Positions 1 through 6,603 of a DNA stretch of 10,546 bases are shown in pieces. Under the pieces are notes generated by a model. It did no database searches. It worked only from the letters and a program-made list of their open reading frames with translations, and was not told where the DNA came from. Both the position numbers and the translations under genes were made by a program. Position 1 is the first letter of the stretch, and each line of letters opens with the position of its first letter. The stretch is from Clostridia bacterium. Its GTDB lineage: Bacteria; Bacillota; Clostridia; Oscillospirales; Acutalibacteraceae. The stretch covers positions 1 through 10,546 of the forward strand of contig CAAEBW010000123.1 of assembly GCA_900754145.1 (NCBI GenBank). The letters are read 5' to 3'.

Positions 1-90
1 AACGCCGACAAGTCCAAACTTAATAAACTGCCATAAAATCTGTTTCCAGTTATCCTTGTTAATACTTTTTAATTGCTTGAGTACATCCAT
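1..90 (-). CDS. GtrA-family membrane protein, N-terminal fragment (runs off window)
   Basis: The first 30 codons of a minus-strand gene are visible, starting at ATG 90-88. A GGAG ribosome binding site lies at 98-101, seven bases upstream. The peptide begins MDVLKQLKSINKDNW and reaches QFIKFGLVGV. A short basic/polar leader followed by 'FIKFGLVGV' is the usual entry into the first of four membrane segments of GtrA-like proteins. Members of that family are thought to move undecaprenyl-linked sugars across the membrane or to assist glycosyltransferases. The start lies 17 bases after the acyltransferase stop at 108, so it is the last visible gene of the rfbF-rfbG-acyltransferase operon. The family call rests on the N-terminus alone. 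The remaining membrane segments lie outside the window. Confidence 0.72.
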   Translation of the reverse strand, partial: MDVLKQLKSINKDNWKQILWQFIKFGLVGV

Positions 91-107
91 ATTTTTTCTC
101 CGAAAAA

Positions 108-1217
108 TTACTGTTTTGTTTCTTTTGTTTTAAATATACGGTGAAATCCCACAGATAATATAATTGTAATAATTGCACCCGTCAGGGCAAGCCACAAATA
201 CGCCGACAGCGGGTCCTTAAGAGTAAACCATCCGCTTATTTTCCACAAAACCAAGCTGTGCAGAAGATAAAACTCAAAGGATATCGAGGAGAGCCAATCT
301 ATTATGTGCAAAGGATTTTCGGCGAGCCTTTTAACCGAGCGAACAGCCTTGCCCCTGCCGTTATCAAAAACATAGACATAAAATATCAAAAGAAGTATAT
401 AAGCCGTAGGAAAATAGTATTGATAAATATTAAGGAGGGCGGTATCACCGAGGGAGCCCTGATTGTAAATATAACAATTTACAATTATTAACGCCGCAAA
501 TAACACCCCTGCACATATTTTAAGAACTGCACTAAGGGAATGCTTTAACACCTTTTTGTTTTTTGAAGCATAGGACCATCACATTCCCGAAAAGAAAAGA
601 TCGGCGTTATCGTAAAGCGAGAGATATACATCCTGACTCCACGGCAGCTTATATTTAAGTGCTAAAAGCCTGAAAGCAAAGCCGCCGACGGTAAAAATAC
701 AAACCAACAGAATATAAACCGATTTACAACATTTATTAAGCAGAAACGCCGCAAACGGGGCTAAAAGATAAAACCAAAAAAGAAGAAAGAGATACCACGT
801 CGCTCCCATTGCGCTGAAATCAGGCTTTCCCCGATACATAAATGTAAGTACTTTAGGAAGAAAATCAGGGTTGTTGGGAACAAAGTCGGGCTGTATTACA
901 GTTACGCAAAAGAAAATAAAACAAAAGGTAGGAAATATGATTTTTACGAAACGCCTTTTATAGTATTGCAAAAAGCCTCGGACACTTAAAGAATATTTAC
1001 CCGAAATAAAGCCTTTTCCTGCAAAATAACCCGAAAGGAACATAAAAATCCATACTCCTGCCCAGGCGGGAGTTCTGAAAATAAAGGTTGCGTCTCTTTC
1101 AGCGAAAAAAGAAACATCGGTGAAAATTGTTGTATGAAGAAAAAATACACACAATGCCGCAACAACACGCAAAACATTTAAAGGATCCACGATGCCGTAA
1201 TTTGTTTTTTCGTCCAT
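108..1217 (-). pseudogene. Acyltransferase-3 family membrane protein interrupted by an in-frame TGA
   Basis: Two reading frames (1229/1217-579 and 551-108) are in the same frame and separated only by TGA at 581-579 and nine sense codons. Read through, they give about 369 residues, the normal size for acyltransferase-3 (OafA/YrhL-like) proteins. These are multi-pass membrane enzymes that O-acetylate or otherwise acylate surface sugars. The N-terminal part has the family opening LRVVAALCVFFLHTT with the conserved His, then WAGVWIFMFLSGYF and WYLFLLFWFYLL. The C-terminal part has ISFEFYLLHSLVLW and further membrane helices. The break follows NADLFFSGM. The better start is ATG 1217, preceded by GGGGATTAGA, rather than ATG 1229. 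GTG 551 has no properly spaced ribosome binding site, so independent translation of the C-terminal half is unlikely. It may be a recent nonsense mutation, a base-call error, or a site of readthrough. The family call is firm. Loss of function is inferred. Confidence 0.8.
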
Positions 1218-1376
1218 TCTAATCCCCATTCTGCCGATAAAATACCTAAGCCGACAGATACAAATTTCCGTCGGCTGATGAACGGAGATCGGCGTTTATG
1301 GTTTTAATATTACCTTGAAAGAACCGCTTAATAGGGTTCTTATGCAGACTAAGACAAAGTATTTGCCGTATGCCGT
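1218..1376 (-). other. Intergenic spacer with two hairpins between rfbG and the acyltransferase gene
   Basis: This is the longest gap inside the glycan operon. AGCCGAC at 1249-1255 pairs with GTCGGCT at 1270-1276 (14-base loop). AAGAACC at 1319-1325 pairs with GGTTCTT at 1335-1341 (9-base loop). Neither arm is followed by a convincing T run on the minus strand, so neither is a clear terminator. They could be mRNA processing or stabilising structures, or debris of a lost gene. I found no good sigma-A promoter for the acyltransferase here. Confidence 0.35.
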
Positions 1377-2426
1377 TTATCTAAAAAACTCATTAATTTC
1401 ATAGTCCATCTCAGCGGGAATATCTCCCCCTGAGAGCCATATTTTACTGAAACGGCAGGTCATTTTCATACATTCGTCCATATGCCATTTAGGCTTCCAT
1501 CCGAAGGTCGCTTTAAGCTTTGAACAGTCAAGCTTTAAGAAGTTTGCCTCGTGCGGACCGCCTGTGGACTTGTTTTCCCATTTCATACCCTCTCCGAAGG
1601 TATCGCAGAAAAGGGTTACAAGCTCTCCCGTGGTTATACAATCGCAGTCGTCGGGTCCCACATTATAGTATCCCGCATATTTTTGATTCTCATACTGCCG
1701 CTCGGCTATGGTAAGATAGACCGCAAGGGGTTCAAGAACATGCTGATAGGGTCTTGTCGAATACGGGTTACGCACAGCAATGATTTCCTTTTTTGCCGCC
1801 GCACGCACACAGTCGGGAATTATGCGGTCATTAGCAAAATCTCCGCCTCCGATAACATTTCCCGCGCGCGCCGTTGAAACCGCTATTCCCATTTCATCAA
1901 GGAAGGATACCTTATAGCTGTGCGTCACAAGCTCAGAGCAGGATTTTGAATTTGAATAGGGGTCATAACCGTCAAGCGGTTCGTCCTCGCGGTATCCCCA
2001 CGCCCATTCGTTGTTTTTGTAAACCTTGTCCGTAGTGATATTTACCACCGATTTAGGCGGATTCTTCGCTGTTCTGACGCATTCAAGCAAATTGACGGTA
2101 CCCATAACATTGGTTTCATAGGTGTAAACGGGGTCCTTGTAGCTATCCCTTACTATAGGCTGAGCCGCAAGATGCAGCACGATATCAGGCTCTGCTTGGT
2201 CAAACGCCCTTTTCAGAGCCGACATATCTCTTACATCGCCTATCACAGAAGTAATATGCGGTTCAATATCCGCAATCGAAAACAGGTTGGGATCTGTGGG
2301 AGGCTCGGTTGAAAAGCCTGTAACTGTAGCTCCCGCATTAATAAGAATACGGCAAAGCCATGTTCCCTTAAAACCCGTATGTCCGGTGATGAACACTTTT
2401 TTGCCGTTAAAAAAATCTAAGCTCAT
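1377..2426 (-). CDS. rfbG: CDP-glucose 4,6-dehydratase
   Basis: Short-chain dehydrogenase/reductase-superfamily enzyme that turns CDP-D-glucose into CDP-4-keto-6-deoxy-D-glucose in the cytoplasm, the second step towards CDP-linked 3,6-dideoxyhexoses. Counting from ATG 2426, the NAD-binding motif GHTGFKG is at residues 15-21. HLAAQPIVRDSY is near 85-96, TTDKVY at 131-136, and the catalytic YxxxK pair is Tyr157/Lys161. The length of 349 residues fits the family. An upstream in-frame ATG at 2459 exists, but 2426 is preferred. It has GGAG at 2433-2436 with six-base spacing, and the protein then opens MSLDFFNGKKVFITGHTGF, where family members usually begin. It lies 73 bases downstream of rfbF, its usual partner. 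No rfbH (the next enzyme of the dideoxysugar route) follows in the window. Confidence 0.95.
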   Translation of the reverse strand: MSLDFFNGKKVFITGHTGFKGTWLCRILINAGATVTGFSTEPPTDPNLFSIADIEPHITSVIGDVRDMSALKRAFDQAEPDIVLHLAAQPIVRDSYKDPVYTYETNVMGTVNLLECVRTAKNPPKSVVNITTDKVYKNNEWAWGYREDEPLDGYDPYSNSKSCSELVTHSYKVSFLDEMGIAVSTARAGNVIGGGDFANDRIIPDCVRAAAKKEIIAVRNPYSTRPYQHVLEPLAVYLTIAERQYENQKYAGYYNVGPDDCDCITTGELVTLFCDTFGEGMKWENKSTGGPHEANFLKLDCSKLKATFGWKPKWHMDECMKMTCRFSKIWLSGGDIPAEMDYEINEFFR

Positions 2427-2499
2427 ATTAGTCTCCATTCTAACAAATGAAAACGGCATAATATACCCTTTTCACATTCAATATCATTCGGATTATCCT

Positions 2500-3276
2500 T
2501 TATTTCCACTTTTTCCAGGGTGCATTTCCCTTAGTCCAAAGCTTTTCGAGCAGAAGCTTTTCGCGCATAGAATCCATACACTGCCAGAAGCCTGTATAGC
2601 GATAGCTCATCAACTGTTTTTCGCTTACAAGCCGCTCAAGCGGCGTTGTTTCAAAGATAGTATTATCATCCTCAAGATAATCGAAAATCTGAGGCTGTAA
2701 TACCATATATCCCGCATTTATGGCGGCGCCGTCATTTACCTGCTTTTCGCGGAAGCTGCGAACCGCTCCGTTTTCTTTTATATCGAGAACGCCCTTTTGC
2801 TGCTCTTGTATAACAGCCGTAAGGGTTGCGAGCTTACCGTGAGATTTATGGAATTCAACGAGCTTTGAAATATCAATATCGCAGACGCCGTCTCCGTAGG
2901 TGAGCATAAAGGGCTCATCACCGATATATTTCTGAATTCTCTTTACCCTGCCGCCTGTCATAGTGTTAAGTCCGGTATCGACAACCGTAACCTTCCACGG
3001 CTCGGAATGTTGCTCGTGAATTATCATTTCATTTCCGTTAGCAAGGTTGAAGGTTACATCGCTTGTGTAAAGAAAATAATTCGCAAACCATTCTTTTACA
3101 TATTGCTGTTTATAACCGGCACAAATAATAAATTCGTTGTAGCCGTAGTAGGAATATTCCTTCATTATGTGCCAGAGGATTGGCATACCTCCGATTTCAA
3201 TCATAGGCTTCGGTTTATACTGCGACTCCTCTGAAATCCTTGTTCCGAAACCGCCTGCAAGAATTACAACCTTCAA
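2500..3276 (-). CDS. rfbF: Glucose-1-phosphate cytidylyltransferase
   Basis: Nucleotidyltransferase that joins CTP and alpha-D-glucose 1-phosphate to give CDP-glucose and pyrophosphate, the first committed step of CDP-deoxysugar synthesis. The N-terminal nucleotide-binding signature is GGFGTR at residues 8-13. It is followed by KPKPMIEIGG at 21-30 and the metal-binding region TYGDGV near 126-131. DTGLNTMTGGR at 100-110 is typical of RfbF. The start is taken as TTG 3276-3274, not the ATG at 3282. AAGGAG at 3285-3290 lies only two bases from the ATG but eight from the TTG. The TTG start gives 258 residues beginning MKVVILAGGFGTR, exactly how family members begin. It is the first gene of the operon and is driven by the promoter at 3320-3348. 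Confidence 0.95.
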   Translation of the reverse strand: MKVVILAGGFGTRISEESQYKPKPMIEIGGMPILWHIMKEYSYYGYNEFIICAGYKQQYVKEWFANYFLYTSDVTFNLANGNEMIIHEQHSEPWKVTVVDTGLNTMTGGRVKRIQKYIGDEPFMLTYGDGVCDIDISKLVEFHKSHGKLATLTAVIQEQQKGVLDIKENGAVRSFREKQVNDGAAINAGYMVLQPQIFDYLEDDNTIFETTPLERLVSEKQLMSYRYTGFWQCMDSMREKLLLEKLWTKGNAPWKKWK

Positions 3277-3284
3277 AATCATCG

Positions 3285-3290
3285 CTCCTT
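3285..3290 (-). promoter_or_regulatory. Ribosome binding site that selects the TTG start of rfbF
   Basis: AAGGAG on the minus strand sits eight bases before TTG 3276 and only two before ATG 3282. The spacing, together with the family N-terminus MKVVILAGG, selects TTG. Confidence 0.75.
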
Positions 3291-3319
3291 GTCGATTTAA
3301 TTCATATTTTGGCTTTTTC

Positions 3320-3348
3320 AGTATACCATGTCAACAGTTATTTGTCAA
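3320..3348 (-). promoter_or_regulatory. Sigma-A type promoter of the rfbF operon
   Basis: On the minus strand, a perfect -35 TTGACA (3348-3343) is followed after exactly 17 bases by -10 TATACT (3325-3320). The predicted start is near 3313, giving a leader of about 36 bases. A second TTGACA (3334-3329) lies 14 bases further on, too close to the -10 to serve as its -35. The two copies form a direct repeat that could also be a regulator site. Confidence 0.85.
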
Positions 3349-3364
3349 GGTTTTGGGACTTTTG

Positions 3365-3381
3365 AGTTTTACCGTAAAACT
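3365..3381. promoter_or_regulatory. Dyad upstream of the rfbF promoter, candidate regulator site
   Basis: AGTTTTAC-C-GTAAAACT is an 8+1+8 perfect inverted repeat. It ends 16 bases before the -35 box and is centred about 60 bases upstream of the predicted transcription start. That is a normal place for an activator or repressor dimer. No regulator is identified. Confidence 0.4.
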
Positions 3382-3424
3382 TCCGGAAATGAAGGAATTA
3401 TCTTCACCGTATATTCTCATAGAA

Positions 3425-3433
3425 TGTGGATAA
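3425..3433 (-). promoter_or_regulatory. Perfect DnaA-box 9-mer
   Basis: TGTGGATAA reads TTATCCACA on the minus strand, the consensus DnaA box. By base-composition arithmetic, about 0.08 copies of one 9-mer are expected on two strands of 10.5 kb. It stands alone in the intergenic spacer, with no cluster or AT-rich unwinding element. It is not an origin by itself and may be chance or a regulatory DnaA site. Confidence 0.35.
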
Positions 3434-3467
3434 TCTCCGCCAAATCATATCATATCAAGTCAAAATT

Positions 3468-3505
3468 CCTAAGCAAAAACAGTTAAAGTCTGTTTTGCAC
3501 TTAGG
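3468..3505. repeat. Imperfect inverted repeat next to the sigma-factor remnant
   Basis: CCTAAG at 3468-3473 pairs with CTTAGG at 3500-3505. The inner arms AAAACAG (3476-3482) and CTGTTTT (3490-3496) pair around a seven-base loop. A small internal bulge (CA against GCA) separates the two helices. No T run follows on either strand, so it does not look like an intrinsic terminator. It ends 20 bases before the point where sigma-factor homology begins. Confidence 0.55.
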
Positions 3506-3524
3506 TGTGGAAATAATATATTAA

Positions 3525-4181
3525 AACGCCGAGGACGTTTTACAAAACGCCTTTATTAAAATTGCAAAGAATATTAAAAGCGTCGCCGAGGTTGACAGCA
3601 AGGAAACTATTGCGTTTTTAACCGTAATAACCAAAAACTCCGCCTACGATTTTTTACGGAAAAAATCAAGGTTTTCGGAAGCTCCCCTTGAAACAGCGGA
3701 GGAAATTTTAGATTTCAGCTATTCTGTGGAAAACGCCGTAAGCCGGCTTGAATACCAAGCAATAGTAGCAGTAATCAAAAATATCCCCTCCCCCTATAAC
3801 GAGGTCTTATTTCTGCATTTTGTTAAGGATTTTTCGATTAAGAAAACCGCAAGACTTCTTGACCGAAAACCCGCTACCGTTAAAATGCAGTTGGTAAGAG
3901 GTAAGAAAATCCTTGCGGAGAAATTAAAAGAACAACTTACGGGAACAAGTGCAAATAATATTGCTGAACATTTTTCTGAGAATATCACTCAAATTTCAGC
4001 GACTAATTATATTACTTCCACACCAAAAGAATATATTATTGATGACGAAGAAAAAATATCTGCCTTCACCGAGCTTTTAGCAACAACAAATTGGGGTACT
4101 CCGCGAAGCGAGCTTGAAGCCGACACCGAATATGTTCTTTATCGATTTGATTTTAAAACCGAAGAAGAAACCGTAGCTTAA
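3525..4181 (+). pseudogene. ECF-type RNA polymerase sigma factor lacking its N-terminus, with an unusual C-terminal tail
   Basis: In-frame homology starts right after a TAA at 3522-3524 and reads NAEDVLQNAFIKIAKNI, the middle of sigma-70 region 2. It continues through TKNSAYDFLRKKSR. The region 4 helix-turn-helix is PYNEVLFLHFVKDFSIKKTA then LLDRKPATVKMQLVRGKK. Region 2.1 and any start codon are absent. The first possible start is GTG 3726, which would leave only region 4. After the usual end (LAEKLKEQ) the frame runs on for about 80 acidic residues. These include DDEEKISAFTELLATTNW and TEYVLYRFDFKTEEE, not part of ordinary ECF sigma factors. The tail may be the remnant of a downstream partner protein joined by deletion. 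It lies between two minus-strand operons and is read against them. The remnant status is well supported. The origin of the tail is inference. Confidence 0.7.
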
Positions 4182-4206
4182 CTTATAATAGGGAGAATAA
4201 AAAGTT

Positions 4207-4310
4207 ATGAATAAACGAAATTTGTTGTTTTGATTATAATAATTCCACTGACAATATCAGGAACCGTGAGCAGTTTCAAAAAAGGTAATTTTGAAAAATA
4301 TGCCAAGTAA
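4207..4310 (+). pseudogene. Frameshifted short ORF with an N-terminal membrane or signal segment
   Basis: ATG 4207 has an AGGGAG-type ribosome binding site 11 bases upstream and lies 25 bases after the sigma-remnant stop. It reads MNKRNLLF and stops at TGA 4231. One extra T in the TTTT run at 4228-4231 would restore a frame continuing LIIIIPLTISGTVSSFKKG to TAA 4308-4310. The result is a basic start plus hydrophobic core, like a signal or anchor sequence. About 34 residues would result, so the rest of the gene seems lost. The product is not recognised. A membrane partner of the neighbouring sigma factor is possible but unproven. Confidence 0.4.
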
Positions 4311-4364
4311 CAGAGGGGCAATTTAATCCCGGCAATCGTTCCGAATAACGCTTTCAACTCTCCT

Positions 4365-5858
4365 TCACCCTTTACCGTTAAAAGGCTCGGAGCTTCCCTT
4401 GTCTGCCTCAAACCAGAAGCAAACCCCGCAATCGGTGTTGTAAACTCCGCATTTATGCCCGTGCAGCTTCATTATTGCCGATACAATGGAAAGCCCTAAC
4501 CCGAATCGGGTGCTGTCGCGCTTGTGGGACTTGTCCCCCCTGAAAAAGCTCTGCCATATCTGTGGCATAACCTCCTCGTCGATGTGACTTCCCGTGTTGA
4601 AGACCGAAATTCTGACCGCATCGCACGAAACAGCGCTTTCGGTCCAAACCTTTCCGCCGTCGGGCGTGTGGGCGGCGGCGTTTTCAAGATATGCCTTTAA
4701 GACCTGCTCTGTCTGCAACGGGTCGGCAGTAATTTCAGTACCCTCGGGGATTTTATTTTCGGTTTCAATATCCCTGCACGCAAAAATGCGGTCAAGAGAC
4801 TCTGCACAGAGCGAGGAAATATCAAAGCTTTCCTTGTTGAGCGGAATCTGTCCCGATTCGTAACGCGAAAGCTCCAAAATGCTCAGCACCAGCCTATTCA
4901 TACGCTGACTTTCGTCAATAATAGTGTTGCAGTATTCCTCCTTGGATTCTGGGCTTACATTGAGCTTAAGCCCCTCCGCATAGCCGCTGATTATTGAAAT
5001 CGGGGTTTTCAGCTCGTGCGATACGTTTGCGACAAAGCCCCTCCGCATAACGTCAAGCTGACGTTCAAGCTCTATATCCGAACGCAGTCGCTCGTTGGTC
5101 TCCTTAAGGTCGGTCAGCGCCGTGTTAAGGGAGGCTGAAAGCTCGTTTACCGATGCCGCAAGCTCTCCTATCTCATCGCTTCGGTTTATTTGGAGCTTTC
5201 TGCCGAAATCAAGCCTCGCCATATCCTTTGTGATTTCGTTCATCTCGGCAATGGGCTTTGAAAACTTACGCGCAAATTTGAGCACCCATATGACCGAAAG
5301 CAAAAAGCAAACCGCCGAAATTATTACGATAAACTCGTTTGCAATAGAAGCGGAGTTTGAAATCAACTGCTTTTGCACCCGCACCTCGGCAAAAAGGCTG
5401 TCGCCTATCTGCTTGCGGCAGAGAAGATACTCATTTTGGTCGAACCTTCGTACGGCGGTCTCGAATATAACATCCCCCGAAAGCCGCTCGCTCTTTATCG
5501 TCTTAAGCTCCTCGTGGGTCATCACGAACTTGTCGTTGTTAAGCGAAAAGTAGTCCATCATCTGACTGCCGTGGGTGGTGTAAAGTATCCGCCCCGACGA
5601 GTTATAAATCTCAATGTCAAAATTATACTTTTCGTTAATCTCCGACAGGGTCTTTACCACCGTCTGGGAGTCCTTGAAATTAAGCTCGCATACAACGCTC
5701 AGCTGTTCCTTAAGCGCCCTTTTTTGTTTCATGCTGAAAAACCGCACCAAAAGCGTGACATTTGAAAGGCAAAGCACCAGCACAAACGCTGCGAAAACCG
5801 CCGCTATTCGGATAAAAATATTAAACCAAAGCTTATTTTTAAGCTCTTTAAGCCTCAA
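4365..5858 (-). CDS. Sensor histidine kinase of a two-component system
   Basis: A 497-residue membrane kinase of the HisKA/HATPase type. A first membrane segment lies at about residues 12-40. An extracytoplasmic sensor loop follows at about 42-171, then a second segment at about 173-195. After these come a HAMP linker (196-248), the dimerisation helix with phospho-accepting His281 in FVANVSHELKTP, and the ATPase domain. That domain has the N box LENAAAHTPD near 391, VFNTGSHI near 419, and GLGLSIVSAIMKLHG from 453. It should sense a signal at the cell surface and phosphorylate the regulator encoded just upstream. The first usable start is TTG 5858, which overlaps the regulator stop by 11 bases. 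The next ATG lies beyond the first membrane segment, so TTG is likely and points to translational coupling. The stop is TGA 4367-4365. The ligand cannot be read from the sequence. Confidence 0.92.
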   Translation of the reverse strand: MRLKELKNKLWFNIFIRIAAVFAAFVLVLCLSNVTLLVRFFSMKQKRALKEQLSVVCELNFKDSQTVVKTLSEINEKYNFDIEIYNSSGRILYTTHGSQMMDYFSLNNDKFVMTHEELKTIKSERLSGDVIFETAVRRFDQNEYLLCRKQIGDSLFAEVRVQKQLISNSASIANEFIVIISAVCFLLSVIWVLKFARKFSKPIAEMNEITKDMARLDFGRKLQINRSDEIGELAASVNELSASLNTALTDLKETNERLRSDIELERQLDVMRRGFVANVSHELKTPISIISGYAEGLKLNVSPESKEEYCNTIIDESQRMNRLVLSILELSRYESGQIPLNKESFDISSLCAESLDRIFACRDIETENKIPEGTEITADPLQTEQVLKAYLENAAAHTPDGGKVWTESAVSCDAVRISVFNTGSHIDEEVMPQIWQSFFRGDKSHKRDSTRFGLGLSIVSAIMKLHGHKCGVYNTDCGVCFWFEADKGSSEPFNGKG

Positions 5859-6525
5859 GCTTATACCCCATTCCGTAAATAGTTTTAAGGTGCGAAGCTC
5901 CGTAGTCCCCTAATTTTGTGCGAAGCCTTGCGATATGGGAATCGACCGTTCTTGAATCCCCCAAATAATCGTAGCCCCAAATAGCGTTAAGCAGCTGGTC
6001 GCGGGTGAGTACCCTGCCCGCGTTTTCGTATAAATAGGATAAAAGCTCAAATTCCTTTAAAGTAAGCTCAAGCGGAGCACCGTCAATAAACGCCGTAAAG
6101 GCGTTGCTGTCGATAACAAGCCCCTTTTGAGCCTTGTCCTCGCCAAGGGGTTGTCCCGAGCTGCGTTTTAACAGCGCCTCAACCCTCTTTACCAAAACCG
6201 CAGGAGAAAAGGGCTTTGTCACATATTCGTCGATTCCCGACTCAAAGCCTGTAAGCAAATCAAATTCCTCCGCACGGGCGGAGAGCATAATTATAGGCAG
6301 GTCGCTTTTTTTGCGGATTTCGCGGGTGACCGCCCAGCCGTCAATTTCGGGCATCATAATATCGATTATGGCAAGGTCTATGCCGCTGTCGGCGTTGAAA
6401 ATATCAAGCGCCTCTTTTCCGTCCGCCGCGCAAACCGTCTCATACCCCGACGCACCGAGAAAGTCGGACACCAGCTTTACAATCCTTTCCTCGTCATCGG
6501 CAATCAGTATTTTTTTCTTTTCCAC
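5848..6525 (-). CDS. OmpR/PhoB-family DNA-binding response regulator
   Basis: A 225-residue cytoplasmic regulator paired with the overlapping kinase gene. The receiver domain (residues 1-115) has the acidic pocket Asp10/Asp11, phospho-acceptor Asp55 in LAIIDIMMPEIDGW, Ser82 and Lys104 in YVTKPF. The C-terminal winged helix (about 130-225) has LTLKEFELLSYLYENAGRV, the recognition helix around TVDSHIARLRTKLG, and the terminal IYGMGYKLEA. The GTG start at 6525 is supported by GGAGG at 6534-6538, eight bases upstream. The 78-base gap to spoIID (6526-6603) is AT-rich. I see no convincing sigma-A promoter there, so the pair may be read together with spoIID or from a weak or alternative promoter. 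Confidence 0.95.
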   Translation of the reverse strand: MEKKKILIADDEERIVKLVSDFLGASGYETVCAADGKEALDIFNADSGIDLAIIDIMMPEIDGWAVTREIRKKSDLPIIMLSARAEEFDLLTGFESGIDEYVTKPFSPAVLVKRVEALLKRSSGQPLGEDKAQKGLVIDSNAFTAFIDGAPLELTLKEFELLSYLYENAGRVLTRDQLLNAIWGYDYLGDSRTVDSHIARLRTKLGDYGASHLKTIYGMGYKLEA

Positions 6526-6603
6526 CTTTTGTTCCTCCCCGCCTTACTTCCTTTTTATCTAATATAAAACAAATATTTTCCGATAGTATTAAGAAATTGT
6601 AAA

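Noticed and set aside
108..551. A separate small membrane protein starting at GTG 551
   Set aside because: It is in frame with the upstream half, has no correctly spaced ribosome binding site, and is the C-terminal half of the acyltransferase family.
579..581. TGA as a genome-wide recoded sense codon (Trp or Gly code)
   Set aside because: The sensor kinase (4367-4365) and trmB (9269-9271) both end with TGA at their family-typical C-termini. Where I checked other genes, in-frame TGA was absent, so the standard bacterial code fits.
540..581. TGA of the acyltransferase as a selenocysteine codon
   Set aside because: No stable hairpin is evident just downstream, the position lies between membrane segments with no redox motif, and acyltransferase-3 proteins are not known selenoproteins.
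2427..2459. Longer RfbG starting at ATG 2459
   Set aside because: The extra 11 residues do not fit the family N-terminus, and the best-spaced GGAG serves ATG 2426.
2287..2700. Plus-strand open frame across the rfbG-rfbF junction
   Set aside because: It is antisense to two well-supported enzymes and has no ribosome binding site or protein motif.
3534..3550. Small palindrome CGTTTT...AAAACG
   Set aside because: It is only six base pairs, imperfect when extended, and lies within the sigma remnant's coding sequence.
5095..5553. Plus-strand 152-codon open frame opposite the sensor kinase
   Set aside because: The minus strand carries a complete, motif-rich kinase here. The plus-strand translation has no recognisable domain and is a shadow of its codon pattern.
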